A DNA stretch of 64,000 bases from Halostella litorea. GTDB taxonomy: Archaea; Halobacteriota; Halobacteria; Halobacteriales; Natronoarchaeaceae. The translations under genes were made by a program, and so were the position numbers. The notes beneath the pieces are model-generated. The model was not told the DNA's origin and did no database searches. It saw only the letters and a list, made by a program, of their open reading frames with translations. This document shows positions 1-8,443 of this stretch, piece by piece; within the stretch, counting starts at the first letter, position 1; each line of letters starts with the position of its first letter. The stretch spans positions 682,001-746,000 of the forward strand of contig NZ_SJER01000001.1 of the NCBI RefSeq assembly GCF_004785955.1. Reading direction: 5' to 3'.

Positions 1-141
1 GACACCATCACTGCAGTTGCGTACGAGGACACACACGATGCACTGCTAACGCCCGCAGCCGAGGACGGCAGTGTGGACATCGAGGCGCGCGAGTGGCAGA
101 CGACATTCAGATTCACTGCCGATATCACCATCGAACAATGA
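1..141 (+). CDS. C-terminal end of a hypothetical protein (5' end outside window)
   Basis: Reading frame 1 is open from the first base to a TGA at 139-141, giving 46 residues that end in ADITIEQ. The piece is acidic but not recognisable. Its stop overlaps the ATG of the next gene in an ATGA arrangement, so the two are very probably cotranscribed. Third positions are noticeably less G/C-rich than in the core genes after 1.2 kb. This fits accessory DNA lying against the tRNA-Pro at 1118-1190. No function can be assigned from this fragment. Confidence 0.55.
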   Translation, partial: DTITAVAYEDTHDALLTPAAEDGSVDIEAREWQTTFRFTADITIEQ

Positions 142-794
142 CCAGGAGCATCGACTCGATAAAACATGACGCAAACCAGTATATCAAAATCACCATCAAC
201 TGTGTAGACGGCGACGGAGATGTCAAGGTCGCAGCCAACCCAGCACGAGCGACCGTCACAGCCCAATACAAGTACACTCCTAACGAGGCGCTCATGGCGA
301 CCGAGTGCGTCAGTGCGGACGACGATCGCGGCGAAGCACACGCGGCGATCCGCGACGCGCTCGCAGGACTCGATATTGATGACGATGTCCACCAGACGAT
401 CGACCGACTGGAACGAGTCGGGCACTGGATGGACGACCAGGACCCCGTGTTGCCAGACGACATCACGGGCGTGGACGTGCACGGCGACTACAAGGCGCTC
501 CGCAGCGGGCAGGACATGCTCCTCGTTGAAGACGACGGCACTGCGCATCGCGGGCAAACACCGTTCGTGAAGATCGGCGACAACCTCGCGCCCGCGGACG
601 AACTTCGTGACGACCTCGATCAGAAAGTTGAGCGACGGGTAAAACGCAGGATGTGCGGGCAGCAACGCACGCACTACGAGGAAGAGGTTGATGGCCGGGT
701 TCGGGCGGGAATAATGGAAGTGGAATCCTTGGAAGAGGCCGCGCGTGTTGTTCGTGGTGACCTGGATGAGAACAACGATCAGGGCAGTAACTAG
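138..794 (+). CDS. hypothetical acidic protein of an accessory region
   Basis: The protein has 218 residues from the ATG at 138, which overlaps the TGA of the preceding frame (ATGA). An in-frame GTG at 93 would extend it into the upstream gene and is less likely. It is rich in Asp and Glu, has no predicted membrane segment or signal peptide, and carries a charged Arg/Glu-rich stretch around residues 165-190 that could be helical. The middle part contains a GDYKALRSGQDMLLVEDDG segment. No family is recognised. Codon use is less biased than in the housekeeping genes beyond 1.2 kb, and the gene lies just before a tRNA, so it may belong to a provirus or plasmid-like insertion. Confidence 0.6.
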   Translation: MTRSIDSIKHDANQYIKITINCVDGDGDVKVAANPARATVTAQYKYTPNEALMATECVSADDDRGEAHAAIRDALAGLDIDDDVHQTIDRLERVGHWMDDQDPVLPDDITGVDVHGDYKALRSGQDMLLVEDDGTAHRGQTPFVKIGDNLAPADELRDDLDQKVERRVKRRMCGQQRTHYEEEVDGRVRAGIMEVESLEEAARVVRGDLDENNDQGSN

Positions 795-1117
795 GAGGAC
801 GGCGGTAGTGACGGTGAGCAGGCGATGCTCACAGGATTCTAGCGCGCAGCTGGCCGGTGAAGCCAGATCAGGCGATCGGCCGACCCGCCAAAGTGCTTGC
901 GCTGCAGGCACCCCAAGCACAACACATCCTTTCTAGTCAATTCCTCCACCCACGGTTGAACCTCCACTTTCACCGCGCCGACTCTCGCAAAACCACCAGC
1001 AAGCGCGACCCGCAACATGAGTCATGTTCGACTCTCACCTGCCAAACCGGCGATCGAGACCCCGAACCCCAAGCTATACGGGGATTATCCTCGACTTTCA
1101 GAAAACACGGGCGGAAG
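795..1117. other. gene-free stretch between accessory genes and tRNA-Pro
   Basis: This 323-base stretch has no open frame with convincing haloarchaeal codon bias; the short frames in it have mixed composition. Base composition is lower in GC than in the core that starts after 1.2 kb. It lies immediately beyond the 3' end of the tRNA-Pro gene, where attachment sites of tRNA-targeting integrases are found. No second copy of the tRNA 3' end was seen in the window. Confidence 0.4.
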
Positions 1118-1190
1118 TGGGCCGGCGCGAATTCGAATCGCGGTTACGGCCACCCGAAGGCCGAAGGATACCAAGCTACCCCACCGGCCC
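1118..1190 (-). tRNA. tRNA-Pro (CGG anticodon)
   Basis: On the minus strand a 73-base cloverleaf starts GGGCCGG at 1190. The acceptor stem GGGCCGG/CCGGCCC pairs perfectly, with discriminator A at 1118. The anticodon stem is CGGCC/GGCCG around the loop TTCGGGT, giving anticodon CGG. The T arm is CGCGA/TCGCG around TTCGAAT. There is no intron and no encoded CCA. The 3' end faces the accessory DNA at 1-1117, the usual orientation for an element integrated into a tRNA 3' end. Confidence 0.93.
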
Positions 1191-1278
1191 GCACATGAAG
1201 CAATGGCGGGGTCGTTTTTAACGGTTGCGAAACGGACGACGGCCGGCGGTTCCCGCGGCCGGATGGCGGCTCGGACCG

Positions 1279-1875
1279 TCAGTACTCGGCGAAGCCGCCG
1301 GTGTCGAGGTAGTTGTGCGCGACGGTGATCGCGTGGTCGGCGTGGAGGCGCTCGGGGCCGAGGCGGACGCGGTGGTCGGCGGCGTCGGCGAGCAGGTCCG
1401 CCTCCGCGGGTTCGAAGTCGTGGTGGTCCGAGAGGACGAACGCGGGGTCGGCGGGCGGCGCGACGTCGACGACGGGGTCGCCGTCCTCGTGGAGCTGGAC
1501 GACCGTGCTCTCGCTCGCCACGTCCTCCAGTACCGGCTCGAACCCGCGGCGGGTGAGCGAGACGCCGGGGCTGGTCTCGACCGGCATGTGGCCGATCGCT
1601 TCCTCGCGCTCGTCCAGCGCGCCGCGGACCAGCGCCGCGGTGGAGCGCTCGTCGGGGTTGAGCCGCCGGAGGTCGGCCCCGTCGAAGGTGACGGTGAACT
1701 CGTCGGCCAGCACGAGGTGGACGCGGACCGACTCCCGGATGTCGTGGGAGAGGAAGAAGGCGCTGTTGACGCAGCGACAGAGCACGTCGAGGCGGCCCGC
1801 GCCGCCGGCGATGTCGTCGAGCGGGAAGTCGGCCGTCGTCGGCGCGTCGTGGCCGAGCACGATGAACTGGCGCAT
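1279..1875 (-). CDS. trmY: tRNA (pseudouridine(54)-N(1))-methyltransferase TrmY
   Basis: This 198-residue protein begins [10 protein letters not shown] at 1875, and its length and start fit archaeal TrmY. TrmY is a SPOUT-class, AdoMet-dependent methyltransferase that converts pseudouridine 54 in the tRNA T loop to N1-methylpseudouridine. The C-terminal half carries the family's [11 protein letters not shown] loop (about residues 152-162), part of the trefoil-knot cofactor site. The frame stays open upstream of 1875, but that part runs into the divergent gene at 1967 and has no family resemblance. pus10, which makes the substrate pseudouridine, lies 480 bases away on the other strand, so the two steps of one modification are clustered. 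Confidence 0.9.
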   Translation of the reverse strand: MRQFIVLGHDAPTTADFPLDDIAGGAGRLDVLCRCVNSAFFLSHDIRESVRVHLVLADEFTVTFDGADLRRLNPDERSTAALVRGALDEREEAIGHMPVETSPGVSLTRRGFEPVLEDVASESTVVQLHEDGDPVVDVAPPADPAFVLSDHHDFEPAEADLLADAADHRVRLGPERLHADHAITVAHNYLDTGGFAEY

Positions 1876-1966
1876 GGCCGGTGTGTCGTGGGGGTCGGGC
1901 TTCCATCTGTCGAGTTCGACCGGGCGGAAAAGCCTATGCGTCCCGCGGCCGACGCGCCCGACACGG

Positions 1967-2296
1967 ATGTCGCGGACGTTCGAGCTATCCGGCTCCGCGC
2001 TGGTCCGCCTCTTCGAGGCGGCGTCGCTGGTCACGCTGGTCGTGTTCGTGGCCCCGGTGCTGTGGCCGCTGAACGACGCCGCCAGTCTGGCGCTGGCCGG
2101 CCTGTTCGCGCTGGCGCTGGCCGCGCTCGTCGCCGCCATGTGGCGGAGCCGGAACGCCGGCGACGTGGCGCGTCTCGATACGGGCTACGACATCGCGTAC
2201 GACCCGGGGTCGTACCCCGGACAGGCGGCCAAGGAGCGGTGGCGGAAGGCGGTGGAGCGCCTGCCCGGGAGCGACGGGGACGACGAGGACGAGTGA
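1967..2296 (+). CDS. small two-helix membrane protein with PGQ-AKERW tail
   Basis: The protein has 109 residues. Two hydrophobic helices (about residues 19-38 and 41-61) are followed by a soluble acidic tail containing [20 protein letters not shown] and ending in Asp/Glu. The start at 1967 sits about 30 bases after an AT-rich patch (gaaaagcctatgc), consistent with a leaderless transcript. The gene is divergent from trmY and upstream of pus10. A clear paralog with the same topology and tail lies at 27078-27395. Function is unknown. The conserved soluble tail looks like the functional part, perhaps a membrane tether or a partner-binding segment. Confidence 0.8.
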   Translation: MSRTFELSGSALVRLFEAASLVTLVVFVAPVLWPLNDAASLALAGLFALALAALVAAMWRSRNAGDVARLDTGYDIAYDPGSYPGQAAKERWRKAVERLPGSDGDDEDE

Positions 2297-2351
2297 GTTC
2301 TGACGCCGCGCGACCGAAGAGTACGTACCGCCGGGGCGCGACCACACGCCC

Positions 2352-3665
2352 ATGACTGTCCTTGAGGACGCGCGCCGCGTCGCGGCCGGGGGTCCCGTCT
2401 GCGACGCCTGTCTCGGGCGGCCGTTCGCGGACCGGAGCTTCGGGCTGACGAACGCCGAGCGCGGCAAGGCGCTGCGGGTCGCCGCCGCGCTGGCGGACGA
2501 CGAGCCGTACGAGTCCCCGGATCCGGCCGACTGCTGGGTGTGCGAGGGGTTCGTCGCGGAGTTCGACGACTGGGCGGAGCGGGTCGCCGAGGCCGTCGAC
2601 GGCGTCGAGTTCGGGACGTACCAGGTCGGGACGCGCGTCCCGCCGCTGGTCGAGGAAAACGAGCGCCTGCTCCGCGAGGAGGCGGGGCTGCCCGAGGACG
2701 CGGGCGAGACGTTCAAGTCCGAGTTCAACCGCGAGGTCGGCAAGCGCGTCGGCCGGCTGACCGGCACCGACGTGGACTTCGAGCGCCCGGACGTGCTGGC
2801 GCTTCTGAACCTCGAACGCGAGGGCGACGTGGAGGTGCAGGTCAACCCCGCGTTCGTCTACGGGCGCTACCGGAAGCTGAAACGTGACATCCCCCAGACC
2901 GAGTGGCCCTGCCGCGAATGTGGCGGCAGCGGGAAACAGCTCGGCGACGACGGGGAGGAACCCTGCGACTACTGCGACGGCAGCGGCTACCTGTACGACG
3001 AGAGCGTCGAGGAACTCGTCGCGCCCCACGTCCGCGAGGCGATGGACGGCGCGGACGCCGTGTTCCACGGCGCGGGCCGCGAGGACGTCGACGCCCGGAT
3101 GCTGGAGGCGGGCCGCCCGTTCGTCGCCGAGGTGAAGGAGCCGGGCCGCCGGAGCCCGGACGCGGCCGAACTGGAGGCGCGGATCAACGAGGCCGCCGAC
3201 GGCAAGGTCGAGGTGACGGACCTCGCGCTAGCGACCCACGAGATGGTCGAGCGCGTGAAGGAACTCGACGCGAGCAAGACCTACCGGATGGACGTGGCGT
3301 TCGACGAACCCGTCGCGGCGGCGGCGCTGGCCGAGGCGCTGGCGGAACTCGACGGGACGACCGTCGAGCAGTACACGCCGGAGCGCGTCGACCACCGCCG
3401 CGCGAGCGTGACGCGGACCCGCGAGGTGTACGACATCGAGGGGAGCCTCGACGACGCCGCGGACGGAACCGCCACGCGCGCGACGCTGGAACTCCACGGC
3501 GAGGGCGGCCTCTACGTGAAGGAACTGGTCAGCGGCGACGGCGGGCGCACGGAGCCGAGCCTCGCCGGCCTGCTCGGCGTCGACGCGGAGGTGACCGCGC
3601 TGGACGTGGTCGACGTCCGGGGCGAGGACGAGCCGTTCGACGACCCCGAGTACCTCCGGGAGTAG
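2352..3665 (+). CDS. pus10: tRNA pseudouridine(54/55) synthase Pus10
   Basis: This 437-residue protein matches archaeal Pus10, which isomerises U54 and U55 in the T loop of tRNA. The N-terminal THUMP-containing half has cysteine pairs (CDAC near residue 18, CWVC near 60). The central CRECGGSG...CDYCDGSG block (about 187-215) is the archaeal Pus10 zinc-type CxxC motif, here spaced by a short acidic linker. The segment GREDVDARMLEAGRPFVAEV (about 244-263) carries the conserved catalytic Asp of the DARM motif. Starting at ATG 2352, it follows the small membrane protein by 55 bases on the same strand. TrmY, encoded just upstream on the opposite strand, methylates the product. Confidence 0.93.
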   Translation: MTVLEDARRVAAGGPVCDACLGRPFADRSFGLTNAERGKALRVAAALADDEPYESPDPADCWVCEGFVAEFDDWAERVAEAVDGVEFGTYQVGTRVPPLVEENERLLREEAGLPEDAGETFKSEFNREVGKRVGRLTGTDVDFERPDVLALLNLEREGDVEVQVNPAFVYGRYRKLKRDIPQTEWPCRECGGSGKQLGDDGEEPCDYCDGSGYLYDESVEELVAPHVREAMDGADAVFHGAGREDVDARMLEAGRPFVAEVKEPGRRSPDAAELEARINEAADGKVEVTDLALATHEMVERVKELDASKTYRMDVAFDEPVAAAALAEALAELDGTTVEQYTPERVDHRRASVTRTREVYDIEGSLDDAADGTATRATLELHGEGGLYVKELVSGDGGRTEPSLAGLLGVDAEVTALDVVDVRGEDEPFDDPEYLRE

Positions 3666-3717
3666 CCCGAAACGGGGTGACCGCGTAGCAAAAACGGGCC
3701 GTGAGCCGGCTACCGGT

Positions 3718-4536
3718 TCACTCGATCACCAGCTCCCACGAGGCGTCGGCGTAGACCGTGAACCACCGAACGCCCGGGTCGCCCAGCGTCGTTTCGTCCT
3801 CGTACGGGCCCGACAGTTCGTCCGCGACGGCCTCCCTCCCGGATGGCCCCGTCCCCGATTCGAGGACGCTGTCGACGATGAAGTCGGAGCTACCGTTGTG
3901 GGTCACGGCGACCGTCTCCCCACCGCTGAGTTCGACCGGACCGACGACGTCGTTTCTGACCCCTTCGACCGACGCCGGCGGGAGCTGGCGCGCGTCGGAA
4001 CCGGTGTCGGGCGAGCCGAGCTCCAGTTTCCACTCGCCGTCGCATTCGACCTCGAACGTGTACTCCCCGCTCTCGACCGGCACGCCGTCGGTGCCACCGA
4101 GCCCGTTGAACTCGTTGATCACCCGGATGGTGCTCCCGCCTTCGTCCTTGAGTTGGGCCAACAGCTGGTCGCCGTTGAACGCGTAGTCGATGGCGTTGAA
4201 CCCGCCCCCCAGCGAGAAGGTCCGCTCGCCGTCGCCCTCGCCCGTGAGGACGACCGGGTCGTCGATGTGGGCGTCCCACGACCGCGAGAGCCGGTCCAGC
4301 GTGGACGGCTCCCCGCGCGCCGTCGTGGTCGTCTCGTCGGCGGTTTCGGCCTCGGCGGCGGTTTCGGTGGTTTCGGCGATCACCTCCGTTTCCCCGCCGC
4401 TGTCCGTCGCTGTGCTGCCACCGGGGGCGTCCGTCTCGCCGTCGTTCAGCGCCGACGACCCGTCGTCCCCGCTACACCCGGCGACGATGGCCGATATCGC
4501 TGCTCCGCTGCCGGCAAGGAATTTCCGTCGTTCCAC
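3718..4536 (-). CDS. Tat-exported haloarchaeal lipoprotein, unknown function
   Basis: The protein has 272 residues. It begins with a twin-arginine signal (RRKFLAG) followed by a hydrophobic stretch and a lipobox (IVAGC, Cys near residue 21), so it should be exported folded and anchored by a lipid at the cell surface. Residues 22-95 are a low-complexity Thr/Glu/Asp/Gly linker typical of surface proteins. Residues 95-272 form a compact beta-rich domain with repeated VELSGGETVAV- and GEWKLELG-like strands, suggesting a beta-sandwich. No catalytic motif is visible. It is convergent with pus10 and stands alone. Confidence 0.8.
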   Translation of the reverse strand: MERRKFLAGSGAAISAIVAGCSGDDGSSALNDGETDAPGGSTATDSGGETEVIAETTETAAEAETADETTTTARGEPSTLDRLSRSWDAHIDDPVVLTGEGDGERTFSLGGGFNAIDYAFNGDQLLAQLKDEGGSTIRVINEFNGLGGTDGVPVESGEYTFEVECDGEWKLELGSPDTGSDARQLPPASVEGVRNDVVGPVELSGGETVAVTHNGSSDFIVDSVLESGTGPSGREAVADELSGPYEDETTLGDPGVRWFTVYADASWELVIE

Positions 4537-4701
4537 GGCGGGAAATTACAGGACGGTAACAAAAACCTGTCTTTCGGTTGCTAATTTCGCCCCCCGAACC
4601 GGTAACCAGTCTGGTCGGGGCCGACCGGGCCGAACGGGACCGGTCCGGCCGGCCCAACGCTTTTCCCCGTCACGCCGTACCATACCACGGGGCGATGCCC
4701 G

Positions 4702-4821
4702 ATGTGCCATGAACTAGCCAACCACGAGCGCGAACTCGCGTACGAACCCGACGAGGAGGTCGACGAGGGGGAGGACCTCGCCGATCCGGACCCGGCCGTC
4801 CCGCCCGCCGACGACGACTGA
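4702..4821 (+). CDS. putative very small acidic protein
   Basis: The 39-codon frame starts MCHELANHERELAYEPDEE and ends in three Asp before TGA at 4819-4821. Nearly every third position is G or C from the Ala at residue 6 onward, as in the neighbouring genes, and the predicted peptide is extremely acidic, as halophilic proteins are. The single Cys followed by His near the start, and the later His, could suggest metal binding, but this is speculation. It lies between a divergent lipoprotein gene and rnhB, 88 bases upstream of the latter. Support is codon bias only. Confidence 0.45.
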   Translation: MCHELANHERELAYEPDEEVDEGEDLADPDPAVPPADDD

Positions 4822-4909
4822 GTCAACCCGCCCGTTCTTTCCGCCCGCCGCCGCTCCCGAGCCGCCGGCAACCGCAAACGGTTTTCCGCCGCTCCGCCGA
4901 GAGGGGCGC

Positions 4910-5557
4910 ATGACCGGCGTGTTCGGCGCGGACGAGGCTGGCCGCGGCCCGGCGCTCGGGTCGCTGTTCGCGGCGGCGGTGGCCGTCGACGACCCGGCGG
5001 CGCTGCCCGACGGCGTCGACGACTCGAAGCGGATCGCCCCGGAGCGCCGCGAGGAACTCGCCGCGCGACTGCGTGACGACGACCGGGTCCGGGTCGGCGT
5101 CGCGTCGGTCCCGCCGGCCCGCATCGACGCGCCCGACACCGACATGAACGCGCTCACCGTCGCCGCGCAGGCCGAGGCGCTTTCCGCCGTCGTCGAGGGG
5201 GGCATGCGCGGCGTGGTCGACGCCTGCGACACCAGCGAGGCGCGGTTCGCGCGGCGCGTGGGCGACGCGCTGGACGCCGCGGTCGACCTGTCGGCCGAAC
5301 ACGGCGCGGACGAGCGCCACGCGGTCGTCGGCGCGGCCAGCGTCGTCGCCAAGGTCGAACGCGACGCGGAGATGGCGCGCTACGCGGACGAGTACGGCGC
5401 GGTGGGAAGCGGCTACCCGAGCGACCCGACGACGCGGTCGTTCCTCGCGGACTACGTCGCGGAAAAGGGCGACCTCCCGCCGTTCGCGCGGGAGACGTGG
5501 GCGACCTGCGAGGACGCGCTCGCGGCGGCCGAGCAGGCCGGGCTGGACGACTTCTAG
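4910..5557 (+). CDS. rnhB: ribonuclease HII
   Basis: This 215-residue enzyme cleaves the RNA strand of RNA-DNA hybrids and removes single ribonucleotides or primers from DNA. The N-terminal GADEAGRGPALG motif supplies the first acidic pair (Asp7, Glu8). DDSKRI follows near residue 38, DACDTSEARF near 104 gives another catalytic Asp, and the SVVAKVERD segment near 145 is also typical of type II enzymes. Length is normal. Its TAG stop lies in a CTAG palindrome and shares bases with the TAG stop of convergent secD. Confidence 0.92.
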   Translation: MTGVFGADEAGRGPALGSLFAAAVAVDDPAALPDGVDDSKRIAPERREELAARLRDDDRVRVGVASVPPARIDAPDTDMNALTVAAQAEALSAVVEGGMRGVVDACDTSEARFARRVGDALDAAVDLSAEHGADERHAVVGAASVVAKVERDAEMARYADEYGAVGSGYPSDPTTRSFLADYVAEKGDLPPFARETWATCEDALAAAEQAGLDDF

Positions 5558-7113
5558 CGGTCCGTCAGCAGGCTACGGAGGATGTCGCCGTACGCCGGCC
5601 GGGTGACGACCACGCCGACGATGACGCCGAGGATGGTGATGATGGCGAAGCCCTGCAGGTCGCCGAGGCTGAGCACGGCGAGCGGGCTCATCGCGACGAT
5701 GGTCGTCGCGGCGGCCGCGCCGATCACCCAGAACGCCCGCCTGAAGCGGTTCTGGAAGACGCGGCTGGAGTCGACGTCGCCCTCCGACATCACCTCGTCG
5801 GCGATGATGATCAGGTCGTCCACCCCCGTCCCGATGACGGCGATGAACCCGGCGATCACCGACAGATCCAGCGGGTACTGGACCGCCGCCGAGAAGCCAA
5901 GGAGGATGACCACCTCGGACAGCGCGGTGACGACCATCGGGGCCGCGACGCGGACGTTGCCGTACCGGAAGTAGACGGTGAGGCTGACCGCGATGACGGC
6001 GATGATCCCGGTGATCAGGGAGTTGGTCTTGAACTGGTCGGCCAGCGACGGCTCGACGTAGGACTCCTGGGCCTCGTCGAAGTCCAGCGGCGCGGGCAGG
6101 CGGCCGGCGCGCAGGTTGATCTGGAGGTCCTGGGCGTCCTGCTGGCTGGTCGTCGTCATCCGGAACGTCGGGTCGCGGTTGAAGTCGCCGTTCCGGATGC
6201 TGGTGGCGAGGTTCCGCCGGACGCCGGCGCTGTACACGACTTCGCCGTCGACGACGGTCTGGAGGCAGTAGCCGTTGTCGGTGCCGTTCGGCCCGGCGTC
6301 GGGCTGGCAGTTGCTGATCCCCTCCGCCTCGGTGAACCCGGCCTCGTTCAGCGTGTTCGAGAACTGCTCGGCCGCGCCCTCCCGGAGCGTCACGGAGACG
6401 TGGTAGCCGTCGTTCCGGTCGTTGGCCTGTGCCTGCCCGACGGACTGGAGGTCCTCCTGCTGGAGCACCGTCTCGGTGCGGTACTCGGTCGAGCCGTTGA
6501 CCTGCACCGGGTACCGGGCGTCGATCCGCACGTCGCCGCGTTCGCTCAGGAGGTTCCGCAGTTCCTGACGGTCGCGGTTCGGCGCTTCCACCACGATGTA
6601 GTGTTCGCCCGACGCCGTGGTCACCTGCGTGACCGTCCCGCCGGCGAGGCCGGACTCGGATATCTTGCTGTTGACGACGTCGACGATCCCCTGTCTCGTC
6701 TCCTCGGTGACGCCGTCGCGTATCTCGCCGTAGGAGACGCCGGAGGCCTCCAGCGCGGCCGCGAACTCCTCTTCGGAGACGCTCGCGTTGAACACCTCGA
6801 CGGTGCCGTCCGCACGGTCGGCCCGGACGTCGATGCCGCGGACGCCGAGTTCGTTGGCGACCTGTCGCTCGACGGCGCTCTCGGTCTCGAACTCCGCGTC
6901 CTCGGCGGTCATGCCGACCGGCGGCGCCCGGATCCGCGCGCCGCCGTCCAGTTCGATGCCGTACTGGAGGTTCGTCAGGCCGTCGCTGCCGACGGACTGG
7001 TTGCCGCCGCTGCCGCCGCCGACGACGCCGCCGGGGACGAACAGCGCGACCGCACTGAGCGCGAGCAGGACGACCAGCATCACGATCCGCCAGTTCTCGC
7101 GGAGCGCGCTCAT
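5554..7113 (-). CDS. secD: protein-export membrane protein SecD
   Basis: This 519-residue RND-superfamily subunit works with SecF to improve Sec-dependent export, probably using the membrane ion gradient. An N-terminal membrane helix (about 12-28) precedes a large extracytoplasmic domain (about 30-355). Five further helices include the family's GTGVDDLIIIADE motif near residue 425, with acidic residues in the membrane. The start overlaps the end of secF by four bases, so the order is secF-secD, as in other archaea and the reverse of most bacteria. Its stop overlaps the rnhB stop convergently. Confidence 0.93.
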   Translation of the reverse strand: MSALRENWRIVMLVVLLALSAVALFVPGGVVGGGSGGNQSVGSDGLTNLQYGIELDGGARIRAPPVGMTAEDAEFETESAVERQVANELGVRGIDVRADRADGTVEVFNASVSEEEFAAALEASGVSYGEIRDGVTEETRQGIVDVVNSKISESGLAGGTVTQVTTASGEHYIVVEAPNRDRQELRNLLSERGDVRIDARYPVQVNGSTEYRTETVLQQEDLQSVGQAQANDRNDGYHVSVTLREGAAEQFSNTLNEAGFTEAEGISNCQPDAGPNGTDNGYCLQTVVDGEVVYSAGVRRNLATSIRNGDFNRDPTFRMTTTSQQDAQDLQINLRAGRLPAPLDFDEAQESYVEPSLADQFKTNSLITGIIAVIAVSLTVYFRYGNVRVAAPMVVTALSEVVILLGFSAAVQYPLDLSVIAGFIAVIGTGVDDLIIIADEVMSEGDVDSSRVFQNRFRRAFWVIGAAAATTIVAMSPLAVLSLGDLQGFAIITILGVIVGVVVTRPAYGDILRSLLTDR

Positions 7114-7979
7114 CGGCCCACCCCCTCGAACTTGTACCAGCGAAGCAGACTGAGGTTCAACATGTAGGTGTTCATCAGGTCGGCCGTGAGCCCGAACACG
7201 AGCACGAGACCGATGTCCGCGAGCAGGTCGATGCCGAACAGCGTCGCGGTGACCGCCATCACCGCCATCGCGGAGATGGACGTCAGCGTCATCGTGACGC
7301 CGGTCCGCATCGCGCGGTGGGTGCTGTCGTAGAACTCGCCCGACCGCCGCAGGATGTGGTTGTTGAGCAGGATGTCGGAGTCGACGCTGTAACCGATCAG
7401 CATCAGGAGGGCGGCGACGGTGCCGAGCGTGAGGTCGATCCCGAAGAGGTTCATCAGCGCCAGCGGGATCACGATGTCGCTGAACGCGGAGATGACGATG
7501 GCGATGCTCGGCACGAACGTCCGGAAGAGGGCGAAGGCGAGCAGGCTCATGCCGGCGAACGCGATTATCAGGCCGTAGAACGCCTCGGTCTGTGTCTCGG
7601 CCCCGAAGCTCGGGCTGGTCGACGAACTCGACCGGATGTCGAACCCGGCCGACTCCGCCTGGGCGACGTAATCACCCGTCGACCCGCCCTCGGTCGCCTT
7701 GAACTCCACGATGTACGTGTTCGGTTCGCCCTGCACCTCGCGCACCGAGTTCGGCTCCTGGTCGAACGCGGCGCGGATGTCGTCGGGCGACTGGTCCGTC
7801 TGGATCGTCAGCTCCTCCCCGCCGGTGAAGGCGATGCCGGGGTCGACGGGGGCCCCGGTGAACAGATACCACCCGAGAAGCACCGCCAGCGCGACCGCGA
7901 GGACGGCCAGGGGCACGGCCGCGAGCTGGCGGTTGGTGTACCGGGTGTAATCGATCTCCGGTACTTCGAACTCTACCAT
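7110..7979 (-). CDS. secF: protein-export membrane protein SecF
   Basis: This 289-residue partner of SecD has a first helix at about residues 22-40. A short extracytoplasmic domain follows (about 45-135, with FTGGEELTIQTDQ near its start). Five C-terminal helices include the conserved GYSVDSDILLNNHI motif near residue 190. A TATA-like ATATAAG box on the minus strand at about 8013-8022 lies some 35 bases before the ATG, so the message has little or no leader. It is the first gene of the secF-secD operon. Confidence 0.93.
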   Translation of the reverse strand: MVEFEVPEIDYTRYTNRQLAAVPLAVLAVALAVLLGWYLFTGAPVDPGIAFTGGEELTIQTDQSPDDIRAAFDQEPNSVREVQGEPNTYIVEFKATEGGSTGDYVAQAESAGFDIRSSSSTSPSFGAETQTEAFYGLIIAFAGMSLLAFALFRTFVPSIAIVISAFSDIVIPLALMNLFGIDLTLGTVAALLMLIGYSVDSDILLNNHILRRSGEFYDSTHRAMRTGVTMTLTSISAMAVMAVTATLFGIDLLADIGLVLVFGLTADLMNTYMLNLSLLRWYKFEGVGR

Positions 7980-8012
7980 GGCCGCGACTTGTGCCTCCGC
8001 CCCGAATAAGCC

Positions 8013-8022
8013 TTCTTATATC
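8013..8022 (-). promoter_or_regulatory. TATA-like box of secF-secD
   Basis: The minus strand reads GATATAAGAA here, about 35 bases before the secF ATG. This is the right sequence and distance for an archaeal TBP site giving a transcript with a very short leader. Confidence 0.6.
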
Positions 8023-8098
8023 CGGAACCGCCGCGAGACCGCCTGTTGGACGTTAACATTGCGTGTAGAATTTGTGTCCGCGGCGCGTACGCCCCGGC

Positions 8099-8413
8099 AT
8101 GCCCGACACCGCAAACACCGTGGTCGTCTCGTACCCGGCCGACCTGAGCGACTGGGGGCGCTTCCAGGTCGAGAAACCGTCGTTCCGGGCGTTCCTCCGG
8201 CGCACCCGCGACGCGGCCGCCGCGGGCGACGTGTGGGAGGAGTTCGTCGGCGTGGGCTGCTGTGGCGACGCGCTCGACGTACCGCTCCGGGTCGAGTCCG
8301 TCGACGGCCCCGAACGGGTCGGCGACGACACCGCGTTCGAGTTCGCGGTCCGCGAGGCCTGCGACGTCGAGGGCGGGTGGCGCGTCCAGAGCGCCGGCGG
8401 CCCGACGGCGTAG
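8099..8413 (+). CDS. conserved small haloarchaeal protein
   Basis: The protein has 104 residues from the ATG at 8099 (MPDTANTVVVSYP). Codon bias is strong. It contains the pattern WGRFQVEKPSFRAFLRRTRDAAA, then a VGCCGD motif with adjacent cysteines near residue 60, and ends with a beta-rich FEFAVREACDVEGGWR segment. It has no membrane segment. The paired cysteines could hold a metal or a disulfide, but I do not recognise a characterised family. It is divergent from secF and convergent with the gene at 8444. Confidence 0.75.
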   Translation: MPDTANTVVVSYPADLSDWGRFQVEKPSFRAFLRRTRDAAAAGDVWEEFVGVGCCGDALDVPLRVESVDGPERVGDDTAFEFAVREACDVEGGWRVQSAGGPTA

Positions 8414-8443
8414 CCGGGCGGCCGCCGCCCCGGCGGGAGCGGG

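Noticed and set aside
795-1117. Short frames in the gap before tRNA-Pro
   Set aside because: Several frames of 60-110 codons overlap on the same strand with no bias and no recognisable motif.
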